Shown here: positions 16,879 through 25,322 of the stretch, piece by piece | Layout: each line of letters starts with the position of its first letter | How positions within the stretch are numbered: the stretch's first letter is position 1 | NCBI GenBank assembly: GCA_003224145.1 | Contig: QHYN01000216.1 | Location: forward strand, 1-41,055 | DNA from: Acidobacteriota bacterium | GTDB taxonomy: Bacteria > Acidobacteriota > Terriglobia > Acidiferrales > UBA7541 | Length of the DNA stretch: 41,055 bases | Direction of reading: 5' to 3' | The notes under the pieces: generated by a model | The model's input: only the letters and a program-made list of their open reading frames with translations | What the model was told of the DNA's origin: nothing | Databases searched by the model: none | Position numbers and translations under genes: made by a program

Positions 16879-17484
16879 CTAATGGCGCATTCCCAGGACG
16901 CGTACGAGAGTTTCTTGGAGATGAGCAAGTTCGCGCTGGCGCTCGTGCTCCTCTCTCGTGCGGTCGGTCAGAGCCTCTTTCAAGGAAACAAGGTTGCGGC
17001 GTAATTCGAGCTGCGCTAGAACCAGACGGCTCAGGGCTTTCAGGGCATCCTTCTGTTCAGGTTCCAGTTCGCGGGGCAAACAATCCACGACGCAGAGCGT
17101 TCCGAGGGCGTAGCCGTCTTCGTTGATCAGGGGAGCGCCGGCGTAGAAGCGGATGTGCGGTTCCGAAACGACCAGAGGATTATTCCGGAAGCGGTCGTCC
17201 TCGAGCGCATCGGGGACGATGAATAAATCAGACTGTTGGATGGCCCTGGAACAGAAAGCAATATCGCGAGGGGTCTCCGAATCGGCAATGCCAACGCGCG
17301 ATTTGAACCACTGGCGCTTTTCATCCACAATCGAAACCATCGCCATGGGAGTTTTGCAGATAAACGAAGCCAAGTGAGTTAGGTCGTCAAAGGTCTGTTC
17401 CGGGTCGGTATCCAGGATGGCGTACTTTTCGATCGCAGCGACACGGCCGGCATCATCTTTTTGGAGCGTAGGGGCACTACTCAT
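16879..17484 (-). CDS. GAF-domain sensory protein
   Basis: A 201-aa cytosolic protein starting at ATG 17484 with a strong ribosome site (AGGAGG six bases upstream). Residues ~15-165 are a GAF domain of the widespread phytochrome-related type: DTDPEQTFDDLTHLASFICK, PMAMVSIVDEKRQWFKSRVG, RDIAFCSRAIQ and YAGAPLINEDGYALGTLCVV. The C-terminal ~40 residues are a charged coiled coil (LVSLKEALTDRTREEHERQR) of the kind that usually links to a histidine kinase or GGDEF output, but here the protein stops. It may dimerise and act with a separate partner. Convergent with the DUF5916 gene and divergent from the fucosidase gene. Confidence 0.85.
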   Translation of the reverse strand: MSSAPTLQKDDAGRVAAIEKYAILDTDPEQTFDDLTHLASFICKTPMAMVSIVDEKRQWFKSRVGIADSETPRDIAFCSRAIQQSDLFIVPDALEDDRFRNNPLVVSEPHIRFYAGAPLINEDGYALGTLCVVDCLPRELEPEQKDALKALSRLVLAQLELRRNLVSLKEALTDRTREEHERQRELAHLQETLVRVLGMRH

Positions 17485-17733
17485 GATCCACCTCCTGGGA
17501 GATGCCTAGATCCTGCTTGGATCTGGCGCGAAGGGGTATCATAGCCCAAACCGAGAGATATAGTGTGTAAAAGAGGACGAATCCGGGGGTCGCCGCGTTG
17601 TTTTCCCGCTGGGCCAGCCGGGTGTAGCAGGCTAGGCCCGAACGCAAAGTCCGACGGGCAATCGGACTATTCCTCGACTTTCTCGATCTCAAGATTCACC
17701 TGCCCGAGTTTCCTAAAAAGGAGCGCCTCGAGG

Positions 17734-19065
17734 ATGTACCAACGAGTTCGGTCCCTGGCTCTAGCATCTGCAATCCTATCTGCATCAACCTCGGTGGCCC
17801 CGACTGCAAGAGCACAAGGAAGTTACACTCCCACGGCCGCGAACCTGAAGGCGCGCACATGGTTCCAGGACGCGAAGTTCGGGATGTTCATTCACTGGGG
17901 CGTATACAGCGTGCTAGGCGATGGAGAATGGCTGATGGAAACCCGGCCGATCCATCGCACCGATTACTCGAAACTGCCCAATTTTTTCAATCCGACGAAA
18001 TTCGACCCAGGGGCGTGGGTAGCGTTGGCAAAAAGTGCGGGCATGAAATACATCACCATCACATCGAAACATCACGATGGATTCGCCATGTTCGAGTCGA
18101 AACTGTCGGACTGGAACGTCGTGGCACGAACCCCGTATGGAAAAGACGTGATCGGCATGTTGGCGGCGGAGTGCCACAAGCAGGGGATCAAGTTATTTGT
18201 CTATTACTCGCAACTGGACTGGCATTCAACGGATTATTTTCCCCGTGGGCGGACCGGCCACGCGACCGGCAGGCCCGAAACGGGGAACTGGGATGCGTAC
18301 TTGAACTTCATGGATGGGCAATTGCGCGAGTTGCTGACGAGTTATGGAGAAATCGGTGGTGTGTGGTTCGACGGAATGTGGGACAAGCCGAGCGCGGATT
18401 GGCATTTGGAGCGAACGTATGGGTTGATTCACCAGCTACAGCCGCAAACACTGGTCGGCAGCAATCATCACAAAAATCCCTTTCCGGGAGAGGACTTCCA
18501 GATGTTCGAGAAGGATTTGCCGGGTCAGCACACGACGGGATTCAATGCGGATCAAGGCGTGAGTGCGCTGCCGCTCGAAACTGCAGAGACGATGAACGAT
18601 TCCTGGGGATTCCGCATAACGGATGATCATTACAAGAGCACTGCGGATTTGATCCGCTATCTGGTGCGCGCTGCAGGGATGAATGCGAATTTTCTGTTGA
18701 ATATTGGGCCGATGCCAAACGGCGAAATTCAGCCTGAGTTTATTCAGCGGCTGACGGAATTGGGGAAGTGGACCAAGAAGTACGGCGAATCCATCTATGG
18801 AACGCGCGGAGGCCCGATCGCCGCAGGGCCATGGGGCGTGACGACACAGCGCGGTTCAACCGTTTACGTACACGTGCTCGATTGGAACGGACCGCTGCTG
18901 GGATTGCCGGCGATGCCGCGGGAGGTTCGTTCAGCGAAGCTGCTGCGAGATGGAAGCAGCGTCGAATTCAGCACGGTCAAGGGCGGATTGGTACTGAACT
19001 TACCGGAGGCGCAAAGAGACGAAGTCGATCGAGTGATCGTAATGGAACTCGAATCCTCAAAGTAA
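17734..19065 (+). CDS. Secreted alpha-L-fucosidase (GH29)
   Basis: ATG 17734 (AAGGAG upstream at a longer-than-usual distance) starts a 443-aa protein with a signal peptide ending near TARAQG. The GH29 barrel is clear: WFQDAKFGMFIHWGVYSVLG, the SKHHDGFAMFES substrate-binding strand, and the catalytic nucleophile Asp213 in GGVWFDGMWDKPSADWHLER. RYLVRAAGMNANFLLNIGPM is another GH29 landmark. The enzyme hydrolyses terminal alpha-L-fucose from glycans or polysaccharides with retention of configuration. A short C-terminal beta domain (~350-443) follows. It stands alone, but with the neighbouring CBM9 and DUF1080-like proteins it suggests use of fucose-containing extracellular polysaccharide. Confidence 0.93.
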   Translation: MYQRVRSLALASAILSASTSVAPTARAQGSYTPTAANLKARTWFQDAKFGMFIHWGVYSVLGDGEWLMETRPIHRTDYSKLPNFFNPTKFDPGAWVALAKSAGMKYITITSKHHDGFAMFESKLSDWNVVARTPYGKDVIGMLAAECHKQGIKLFVYYSQLDWHSTDYFPRGRTGHATGRPETGNWDAYLNFMDGQLRELLTSYGEIGGVWFDGMWDKPSADWHLERTYGLIHQLQPQTLVGSNHHKNPFPGEDFQMFEKDLPGQHTTGFNADQGVSALPLETAETMNDSWGFRITDDHYKSTADLIRYLVRAAGMNANFLLNIGPMPNGEIQPEFIQRLTELGKWTKKYGESIYGTRGGPIAAGPWGVTTQRGSTVYVHVLDWNGPLLGLPAMPREVRSAKLLRDGSSVEFSTVKGGLVLNLPEAQRDEVDRVIVMELESSK

Positions 19066-19091
19066 ATAACGAAACACCTCACCTAGCTTGA

Positions 19092-19112
19092 ATTCGTTGC
19101 GCTTGAACGAAT
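19092..19112. other. Hairpin 3' of the fucosidase gene
   Basis: Perfect 7-bp inverted repeat ATTCGTT (19092-19098) and AACGAAT (19106-19112) with a 7-base loop, 26 bases after the fucosidase stop. No T-tract follows, so termination is only a possibility. Confidence 0.3.
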
Positions 19113-19211
19113 CGAGCCGATGGCAAAGCGATCTGCGAGCAGCAGAACATATCCGAAACTGGATAAGAACTTGCTATTGAGTCAAATTCCGAGATCATTC
19201 TGTCGTACATG

Positions 19212-19553
19212 CTATGGTGAGGAGAGATGATACTCTGTAACCGTCTTGCCGTTCGCATCTAAACCGACAACCCATTGACCTATCTTTGTTCGATAGGAAT
19301 ACACAAGCTCCTCCGCGCAATTCGTAGACAGTTTGTCCAATGGTTCATCGTCCCAAGCTGGCGACAGTTCACATTTTCTTGTGTATCCTGGCCTACCAAA
19401 CTGTTTTAGGACCTCTGCCTTTGTAGTTCCTCGTACCAACCGATCATAACCCCTTTCGTATCTCGTGAGCCAAGAGGCTATGGCAGAGTAAATCAGAAAT
19501 ATCAGGACTAGCGTGGCACCAATCTTTGCCCAGAGCCGAAGTCGAGGATTCAT
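19212..19553 (-). CDS. Small membrane-anchored protein with BamE/SmpA-like pattern
   Basis: ATG 19553 has GAGG six bases upstream, inside the end of the preceding gene's stop region; a TTG at 19565 would overlap that stop. The 113-aa product has one N-terminal hydrophobic helix (~8-28) and a periplasmic-side domain. The segment YDRLVRGTTKAEVLKQFGRP recalls the small BamE/SmpA fold (G-x-T-x-x-E-V followed by G-x-P), and two cysteines (in RKCELSP and TNCAEELVY) could form a disulfide. There is no lipobox, so it is not a standard BamE lipoprotein. It follows the LecA-like/LssY_C gene with a 9-base gap and is probably co-expressed. Function unknown. Confidence 0.65.
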   Translation of the reverse strand: MNPRLRLWAKIGATLVLIFLIYSAIASWLTRYERGYDRLVRGTTKAEVLKQFGRPGYTRKCELSPAWDDEPLDKLSTNCAEELVYSYRTKIGQWVVGLDANGKTVTEYHLSSP

Positions 19554-19561
19554 TCCGGGCC

Positions 19562-20791
19562 TCAATGTTGATTGAATTGGTTAAGCGCAAAATCGGCGGA
19601 GAGATCTTTGCCAGTGTCCGTGAGCTTCAGAATAAGAACTTGGCCGTTCGAATGAAACGTGCCGCCTGTAGCGGTTTTGGCCTCCTTTAGCGGATTGTCC
19701 GGCAAGAAGTGAGAGATTTCGGCGACGAGCCCTGTGGACATAAGAGTTTTTTCGACGTAATCACGTTCGAGGTCAATGTCCGGATCGATTTTGTGGGTGA
19801 CGCCGTTGTTCCGCTCGTCGCGTTCGAATCCGATATCGTGTGTGGCGGCGCCGACCCATAGCGTTTCCCCATTGACCTGAAAGGGCGCTTTCCAAATGCG
19901 GAGATGGTTGCGCGTCCTGACGACGCTGATCGGTTCGGCATGGGCCCAGCCATAATCTTGCGGGCGGCCAAACAAGTAGAGCTGGCTCATGGGCATGGTC
20001 AGGTAGGATTCCTTGGAAATGCTTTCGAGGAGCCCATGAAGTACCGTGCCCTTGACGTCGGCGTCCACCTTCACCCAGCCGGCGGAATTGAATGCTCGCT
20101 GCATGGTCGCTTCCGAGCCAAGGATCAAGAAATTGACCATGTCACCGGGATTGCCTTGCTTGTTGCCGACGCGGCGCGGGATTTTGGAGAAAAGACCGTT
20201 ATCGATGCCCGGGAGCGAGCTGACCTGCTTGGCAACCACTCGCACGGTCCCGCCTTCCGGAGAATAAACCTCGATCCGCACAACATAGTTGCCGGTGCCA
20301 GTGTCGTCGTTCGTCTGATTGATGCCGACGGAGAGACGGCCCGCAATTGGAGATAAAACATCTCGGCGGGCGCCGATGAGGAATGGCTGTGCGGTGTCTT
20401 TATCGCCGATTCGCCCAATGAGTGCTCCCCGGCCAGCTTCGTTGAAGGGAAGAACGCGGAGGAGATCTCTGAAGCCGCGCGCGAGGCCGTCTGGACCGTT
20501 GTCGTCCTTGGCGTCGGCATAACGCAGTTTGCCGGTGGCGGTAATCAGCACATGCTCGCCAGCTTGAACGTCAATGCCCGTGTCGATCCAGGACTCTTCG
20601 CCGGTGAGCTGAACCTCCTGCGAGGCTCGCTCCTTGCCCGCGGGAGTTTGCGCCTTGGCGCTGTTTTGCTGCTGCTCCGGAGGCGCTGTGCTCTCGCGGA
20701 CAAGTTGGGAGTGGGCAGAAGAAGGGAATGCAGCTGAAGCGATAAATATTGCAACGAAGACCGCGGCTTTCTTCATCATCCAGTCGACCAT
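19562..20791 (-). CDS. Secreted protein with LecA-like domain and LssY C-terminal domain
   Basis: ATG 20791 gives a 409-aa product with a signal peptide (MKKAAVFVAIFIASAAFPSS after a short lead); ATG 20776 is an alternative and neither has a clear ribosome site. Residues ~60-180 resemble the PA-IL/LecA calcium-dependent galactose lectin fold (WIDTGIDVQAGEHVLITATG, GALIGRIGD, GRLSVGINQTNDDTGTGNYV). Residues ~205-370 match the LssY_C domain: MVNFLILGSEATMQRAFNSA, PMSQLYLFGRPQDYGWAHAE and LWVGAATHDIGFERD. LssY_C usually sits at the C-terminus of membrane PAP2/DedA proteins; here it is exported without a membrane phosphatase. Catalytic role unknown. Operon with the small membrane protein downstream. 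Confidence 0.78.
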   Translation of the reverse strand: MVDWMMKKAAVFVAIFIASAAFPSSAHSQLVRESTAPPEQQQNSAKAQTPAGKERASQEVQLTGEESWIDTGIDVQAGEHVLITATGKLRYADAKDDNGPDGLARGFRDLLRVLPFNEAGRGALIGRIGDKDTAQPFLIGARRDVLSPIAGRLSVGINQTNDDTGTGNYVVRIEVYSPEGGTVRVVAKQVSSLPGIDNGLFSKIPRRVGNKQGNPGDMVNFLILGSEATMQRAFNSAGWVKVDADVKGTVLHGLLESISKESYLTMPMSQLYLFGRPQDYGWAHAEPISVVRTRNHLRIWKAPFQVNGETLWVGAATHDIGFERDERNNGVTHKIDPDIDLERDYVEKTLMSTGLVAEISHFLPDNPLKEAKTATGGTFHSNGQVLILKLTDTGKDLSADFALNQFNQH

Positions 20792-21060
20792 GCGAGAGAG
20801 CCATCCCTTGCAGGATAAGGATTTAGACGAGTTTCCACTGTTAGCAGATGCGGGAGGAAGAGGCAAGTGTTGCACGCACCTGCCTGTGAGAGACGGAATG
20901 CGATTCCTTGACGGAAGCGCATGCCGACGGTAAATTGAGAAGATGCCGCAGCATTGCGATAGGACATTGACCGCTACGAGCTATGCCCTTCCATGCTGAG
21001 AACCGTCAAAGGCGGAAACAGACACAGCGATTGGTCCAGATGAGATCTGCGGCAGACAGC

Positions 21061-22692
21061 ATGAAAAACCTTCGACGACGCATAGCGCTGATCGGACTAT
21101 TTGCGACTTGGGCGTTGCCAGTTGCGGCGCAGGACGCGGCGCCTGCTCCGGCACAAGTCCAGACGCAAGCGCCACTCCAAGCCCAGGCGCCATCGGCCCC
21201 TAACCGCGCGCGAACGCCCGCAGAACGCACCGTAACCGTAGATGGCAGCGAAGCGATGTTCACCACCATGTGCGCGCTCCTCGCGGCGGGCTATGAATCG
21301 AACATCAGCTCTGACAATTGGACGGTATTCCGCGCGCAGATGCGTGAGCGGCTGCGGCAGCAGCAAGGACCGGCAGTGGATGCCGTGCGGCAGTTCTACC
21401 GCCAGCATGAATTGCGCGATCCGGGAGCGACGCTTTCCAGATATTTGTGGTTTGGCCTTGTGTCCGGGCCCGCGCCGGCCTTTCAGCCCATCTTGCGGCG
21501 CGACGAATTGCCCCCGGATGTGATTGCGCTCCTCGGCTTCAGCGAGCTCCTCTCAGGCTATTATCAGGAACAAAAGATTGGAGAACTCTGGCGGCAGGTG
21601 CAGCCGATTTACAATCGTGAAATCGAGCGCCTGCACGAATCGCTGACCCAAGTCGTGTTCACTTCCACCGGATACCTGCGCGAGATTCTGGATCCCTACG
21701 GCCCGCGGAAATTCACCATCATCGTCGAACCTCTGGTGGGACGGATCACCAACGTCCGGAATTTCGGTGATCACTACGCGCTGGTGCTGAGCGGGGGAGA
21801 AGACATTCCCGTGGATGTAGTGCGTCACGCGTTTCTCCACTTCATGCTCGACCCCCTGCCGCTGATGTATCCGCACGTCACGGCGGTAAAGCGGCCGCTT
21901 TACGACCAGGCGGCGAAAGCGCCGCGCCTCGCCACGGATTTGAAGGATGATTTCCCCTCCTACTTTGCCGAATGCACGGTGCGCGCCGTGGAATTGAAGC
22001 TCAAGCGCATGTCACCGGGAGAGCGGGAGGCGGCGCTCACCCGCGACGACGAAGACGGGTATGTTCTCGTGAGGTCGCTCTTCGGCGCGCTGGCTAAATT
22101 CGAGAATTCCGAACCTTCGATGAAGCGTTTTTTCCCTGACCTGGTGAGAAGTATCGATGTGGCTGTGGAAGCAAAACGCCTGACCACGCTTCAATTCGCC
22201 CCAGCCGATACGGCGAAAACCGACGAAATCGCAGGCGAAGAAGGGGTGCGCCCGAAGAAGACTCTCCCGACGACCGTGCCAAACGATACGCAGGTCATCG
22301 CGGCACTGACCGAAGGGGAGCGGCAAATCGCAGCAAAGAATCCGCGCGCGGCGGAGGCGTCTTTTCAGAGAGTCCTATCGAAATATCCGGACCAGCCACG
22401 AGCGTGGTTTGGAATTGGCGTGGTAGCCTACATGGATCACGATGCCGCAAGAGCCAAACAAGTCTTCGGACGACTGATAACCGGGGAGCATGCGGCTACG
22501 CAGGATCCCCGGGTGCTGGCCTGGTCGCACGTTTACCTAGCAAGAATCTACGATTACGAAGGGAATCCGGCCGTGGCGAAAACAGAATATGAGTCGGCAC
22601 TCGCGGTCGAGGGTGGCCCGGAAGAGGCGAAGCAGGTAGCGCAAAGGGAGCTCGCCGCGTCTGCCGGCGAGAAACAAGTTGCGCGACCTTGA
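21061..22692 (+). CDS. Secreted TPR protein with degenerate zinc-peptidase-like motif
   Basis: ATG 21061 starts a signal peptide (MKNLRRRIALIGLFATWALP, cleavage near VAAQ); in-frame upstream starts (20983, 21040) add non-signal sequence. The 543-aa mature part has an Ala/Gln/Pro-rich linker (~25-60), a large alpha-helical domain (~60-400) and C-terminal TPR repeats (~425-530: GERQIAAKNPRAAEASFQRV, PRAWFGIGVVAYMDHDAARA). Within the helical domain His256 and His260 form H-A-F-L-H in VRHAFLHFMLDPLP, in the position where gluzincin peptidases have HExxH, but the catalytic Glu is Ala. I infer a non-catalytic relative or scaffold. First gene of the plus-strand run leading to rnc and lepB; divergent from the LecA/LssY_C gene. 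Confidence 0.7.
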   Translation: MKNLRRRIALIGLFATWALPVAAQDAAPAPAQVQTQAPLQAQAPSAPNRARTPAERTVTVDGSEAMFTTMCALLAAGYESNISSDNWTVFRAQMRERLRQQQGPAVDAVRQFYRQHELRDPGATLSRYLWFGLVSGPAPAFQPILRRDELPPDVIALLGFSELLSGYYQEQKIGELWRQVQPIYNREIERLHESLTQVVFTSTGYLREILDPYGPRKFTIIVEPLVGRITNVRNFGDHYALVLSGGEDIPVDVVRHAFLHFMLDPLPLMYPHVTAVKRPLYDQAAKAPRLATDLKDDFPSYFAECTVRAVELKLKRMSPGEREAALTRDDEDGYVLVRSLFGALAKFENSEPSMKRFFPDLVRSIDVAVEAKRLTTLQFAPADTAKTDEIAGEEGVRPKKTLPTTVPNDTQVIAALTEGERQIAAKNPRAAEASFQRVLSKYPDQPRAWFGIGVVAYMDHDAARAKQVFGRLITGEHAATQDPRVLAWSHVYLARIYDYEGNPAVAKTEYESALAVEGGPEEAKQVAQRELAASAGEKQVARP

Positions 22693-22774
22693 GATGAATA
22701 TCCTGGAATGATGGTTGCCGGAACTGTGCTGTTGGATGGAACGGCGAAGAAAAAGACCGGATAGGAGAAGGCGA

Positions 22775-23659
22775 ATGAGAAGAAAGTGCAGTCGTTGGTT
22801 GGAAGCATTGACCATTGCCGGAGTGCTGCTTGGTGCTTGCGGACTGGCCGTCGCCCAAAGCGGGCAAAGTTCGCAGAGCGGCCAGGGGGGCCAGAGCCAG
22901 CCACCGGCCCAGTCGACAGACAAATCCAAGACTCCTGACGTCACCCCGTTGACGCTGGATGCGGCGCCGCCCGTGAATGCCGAAGAAGATGCGGCGTTCA
23001 AAGCGTTCAAAGATGTCCCGTCTACCGACTTGAACAAGAAGATTGAGCTTGGGGAAGATCTCGTGAAGAAGTATCCGCAGAGTCGTTATCTGCCGCCTGT
23101 CTATTACTCGCTGACAATCGCATACATGCAAACGAACCAGGTCCAAAAAATGTTAGATGTGGGCGATAAAGAGGTGGCGTTGGTACCGAACGACATCACA
23201 ACGTTGGCCATCTTAGCCCAGACGATTTCCCGTACGACGAATTCGAGCACTCCCAATGCCGCGCAACAACTGGACAAGGCGGCCACATACGCGAAAAAAG
23301 CGATCGAACTTGCTCCGACGCTTCCGAAGCCTGAGAATTTGACCGAGGAAACGTTCACTGCGGGGAAGAACCAGGCGCTGATCGCCGCGCACAGCGGGCT
23401 GGGACTGGTCCTCATCAAACACGGAAAAAACGCGGACGCCATTCCGGAGTTCGAGCAGGCTGTGAAACTCGACACCAATCCCGACCCCGTGAATTACTAC
23501 CTCTTGGGGATGGCCAACAAGAGTACTTCGCATTTCGACGACGCTATCGCCGCTTTCAACAAGTGTGCCGCAGCGCCCGGTCCCATGCAGGCACAGTGCA
23601 AGGCTCAGGCGGACGACACAAAGAAAAAAAGCGCCACGGAGTTGAGCGCGCCGAAGTAA
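22775..23659 (+). CDS. Secreted TPR-repeat protein
   Basis: ATG 22775 follows AGGAG..AAGG closely. The 294-aa product has a signal peptide (RKCSRWLEALTIAGVLLGAC, ending near AVAQ), a low-complexity Ser/Gln/Gly stretch (~28-48), then TPR-type helices: RYLPPVYYSLTIAYMQTNQV, AATYAKKAIELAP, AHSGLGLVLIKHGKNADAIP and PVNYYLLGMANKSTSHFDDA. Such periplasmic TPR proteins mediate protein-protein contacts. It is 82 bp after another TPR protein and 25 bp before rnc, so it could be in the same transcript. No enzymatic motif is visible. Confidence 0.8.
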   Translation: MRRKCSRWLEALTIAGVLLGACGLAVAQSGQSSQSGQGGQSQPPAQSTDKSKTPDVTPLTLDAAPPVNAEEDAAFKAFKDVPSTDLNKKIELGEDLVKKYPQSRYLPPVYYSLTIAYMQTNQVQKMLDVGDKEVALVPNDITTLAILAQTISRTTNSSTPNAAQQLDKAATYAKKAIELAPTLPKPENLTEETFTAGKNQALIAAHSGLGLVLIKHGKNADAIPEFEQAVKLDTNPDPVNYYLLGMANKSTSHFDDAIAAFNKCAAAPGPMQAQCKAQADDTKKKSATELSAPK

Positions 23660-23684
23660 ATCAAGCTGCCCGCGCGCCGGAATT

Positions 23685-24434
23685 ATGCAAGACACGATAC
23701 GGATTGGCGACACGGCGCTGGAGGAACGCCTGGGTCACAAGTTTTCGAGGCGGGAGCTCCTCGACAGAGCGCTGACCCACAGCTCGGCCGTACCCGAGTT
23801 GCGCGGGGCAGCCTCAGATGTGACGGGGAACGGCATTGCTCTCGCGGACAACGAACGGCTGGAATTCCTGGGGGACGCCGTTCTGGAGCTGCTCGCGAGC
23901 GAATACCTTCTGGAGGCCTTTCCAGAGTGGACCGAAGGCCAGTTGAGCAAAAGCCGGGCGCGAATCGTCAATGCGAGTTCGCTGGAAGGAGCAGCCAGGC
24001 GGCTGCGATTGGGAGAACATCTGCGGCTGGGGCGCGGAGAGGAAAAAACCGGCGGCCGCGAAAAGCAAACGCTGCTTGCCGATGCCTTCGAAGCGGTAGT
24101 AGCCGCCGTTTACCTGGATGCCGGGCTCGCTGCCGCACGTGAGGTTTTGCAGCAGGTTTTGTTCGAGCAGGCACTCGAGGAGCGCGGCGAGCGCATCGCG
24201 GAATCCGACCGCAAATCGGCATTGCAGGAATTCTTGCAGGGACGCGGGCAGGCGCCTGCGGAGTACCGCCTGGCCGGAGAAAGCGGGCCGGACCATCAGA
24301 AGGTTTTCCAGATTGAAGTGTGGATTAACGGTGAGTGCATGGCGAAGGGCGAAGGCAGCACAAAAAAAGAGGCAGAGCAGCAGGCCGCGCGCAGCGCTCT
24401 GGAGCTACTCGAGCAGTTGGAGGCGAAAGGCTGA
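23685..24434 (+). CDS. rnc: Ribonuclease III
   Basis: A 249-aa double-strand-specific endoribonuclease. The RNase III signature NERLEFLGDAVLELL (residues 56-70) contains the metal-binding Glu60 and Asp64, the second acidic pair is in LLADAFEAVVAAVYLDAG, and residues ~180-245 are a double-stranded RNA-binding domain (KSALQEFLQGRG, GEGSTKKEAEQQAARSALEL). It processes rRNA precursors and structured mRNAs in the cytoplasm. An insertion (~40-50, after the first helix) is unremarkable for the family. It is followed after 6 bp by lepB, an arrangement known in other bacteria where lep and rnc are neighbours, so co-transcription is likely. Confidence 0.96.
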   Translation: MQDTIRIGDTALEERLGHKFSRRELLDRALTHSSAVPELRGAASDVTGNGIALADNERLEFLGDAVLELLASEYLLEAFPEWTEGQLSKSRARIVNASSLEGAARRLRLGEHLRLGRGEEKTGGREKQTLLADAFEAVVAAVYLDAGLAAAREVLQQVLFEQALEERGERIAESDRKSALQEFLQGRGQAPAEYRLAGESGPDHQKVFQIEVWINGECMAKGEGSTKKEAEQQAARSALELLEQLEAKG

Positions 24435-24440
24435 GTCGGA

Positions 24441-25247
24441 ATGCCCGAAGAAACACTGACAGAACTCCAAGAGCGGGCGCCGGTGGCCAAGCCGGATAAG
24501 CACGGGAATCAGACCACCTTTTCCGAATATCTGGAGTCCCTGCTAGTAACGGTGATCCTGGCGCTGTTCGGGACAAGCTTTGTCGTCCAGGCTTTCAAGA
24601 TTCCCTCCGCGTCCATGGAAAGCACGCTGCTTATCGGGGATCACCTGCTGGTCAACAAGTTCATTTTCGGCGGCACTGGTGCTTGGTACGAAAAACTTCT
24701 GCCCTACCGGGAACTCCAGCGCGGCGACATTATCGTGTTCAAATACCCCTACGCCGATCATCAGCATTTCGTGAAGCGAGTCATCGGCTTGCCAGGCGAC
24801 CGTCTGAAACTAGTCGATCAGCGGATATTCATCAACGGGAAACCCCTTCCAGAGCCCTATATAGTGCATGACCCCAGCGCGCCTTATGATCCTCTGAATT
24901 ACAATTTTCCCCCGCCTCCCAGCCAGCTCATCGCTTCCGCCATGCAGGGGAATTGGGCCCAGGAGATGAAAACGTACCTGCGCGGCGATGAAATTGTTGT
25001 GCCGCCGGGAAAATATTTTGCGATGGGTGATAATCGCGATCGCAGCCTCGACAGCCGTTATTGGGGTTTTGTGGATCGCGATGCTATCATGGGGCGGCCC
25101 TTTTTGATTTATTGGTCAGTTGAAGCGAAGAGCAGCGATTACAGCGGGGAAAGCACGTTCTGGTCGCGGCTGGCGGGGGTCTTTGAGACGCTGGCGCACT
25201 TGCCTTCGCGCACGCGATGGAGCCGCATGCTGCATACCGTGCATTAG
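24441..25247 (+). CDS. lepB: Signal peptidase I
   Basis: A 268-aa type I signal peptidase with one N-terminal membrane helix (~35-53). The catalytic Ser58 is in PSASMESTLLIGDHLLVNKF, the general-base Lys112 in FVKRVIGLPGD, and the C-terminal box reads YFAMGDNRDRSLDSRYWGFV. It removes signal peptides of exported proteins at the outer face of the membrane; this fits the many secreted products encoded around it. It is encoded 6 bp after rnc and 75 bp before the AsmA-family gene. Residues ~140-180 form a Pro/Tyr-rich insertion, commonly seen in larger SPases. Confidence 0.96.
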   Translation: MPEETLTELQERAPVAKPDKHGNQTTFSEYLESLLVTVILALFGTSFVVQAFKIPSASMESTLLIGDHLLVNKFIFGGTGAWYEKLLPYRELQRGDIIVFKYPYADHQHFVKRVIGLPGDRLKLVDQRIFINGKPLPEPYIVHDPSAPYDPLNYNFPPPPSQLIASAMQGNWAQEMKTYLRGDEIVVPPGKYFAMGDNRDRSLDSRYWGFVDRDAIMGRPFLIYWSVEAKSSDYSGESTFWSRLAGVFETLAHLPSRTRWSRMLHTVH

Positions 25248-25322
25248 CTGTTTGCCGCACTCCGCAAGGCATGCCCCCGACGCTACCCTTTTCTGTGTAA
25301 CTCTCTTAAACTTTCGGGCGAG

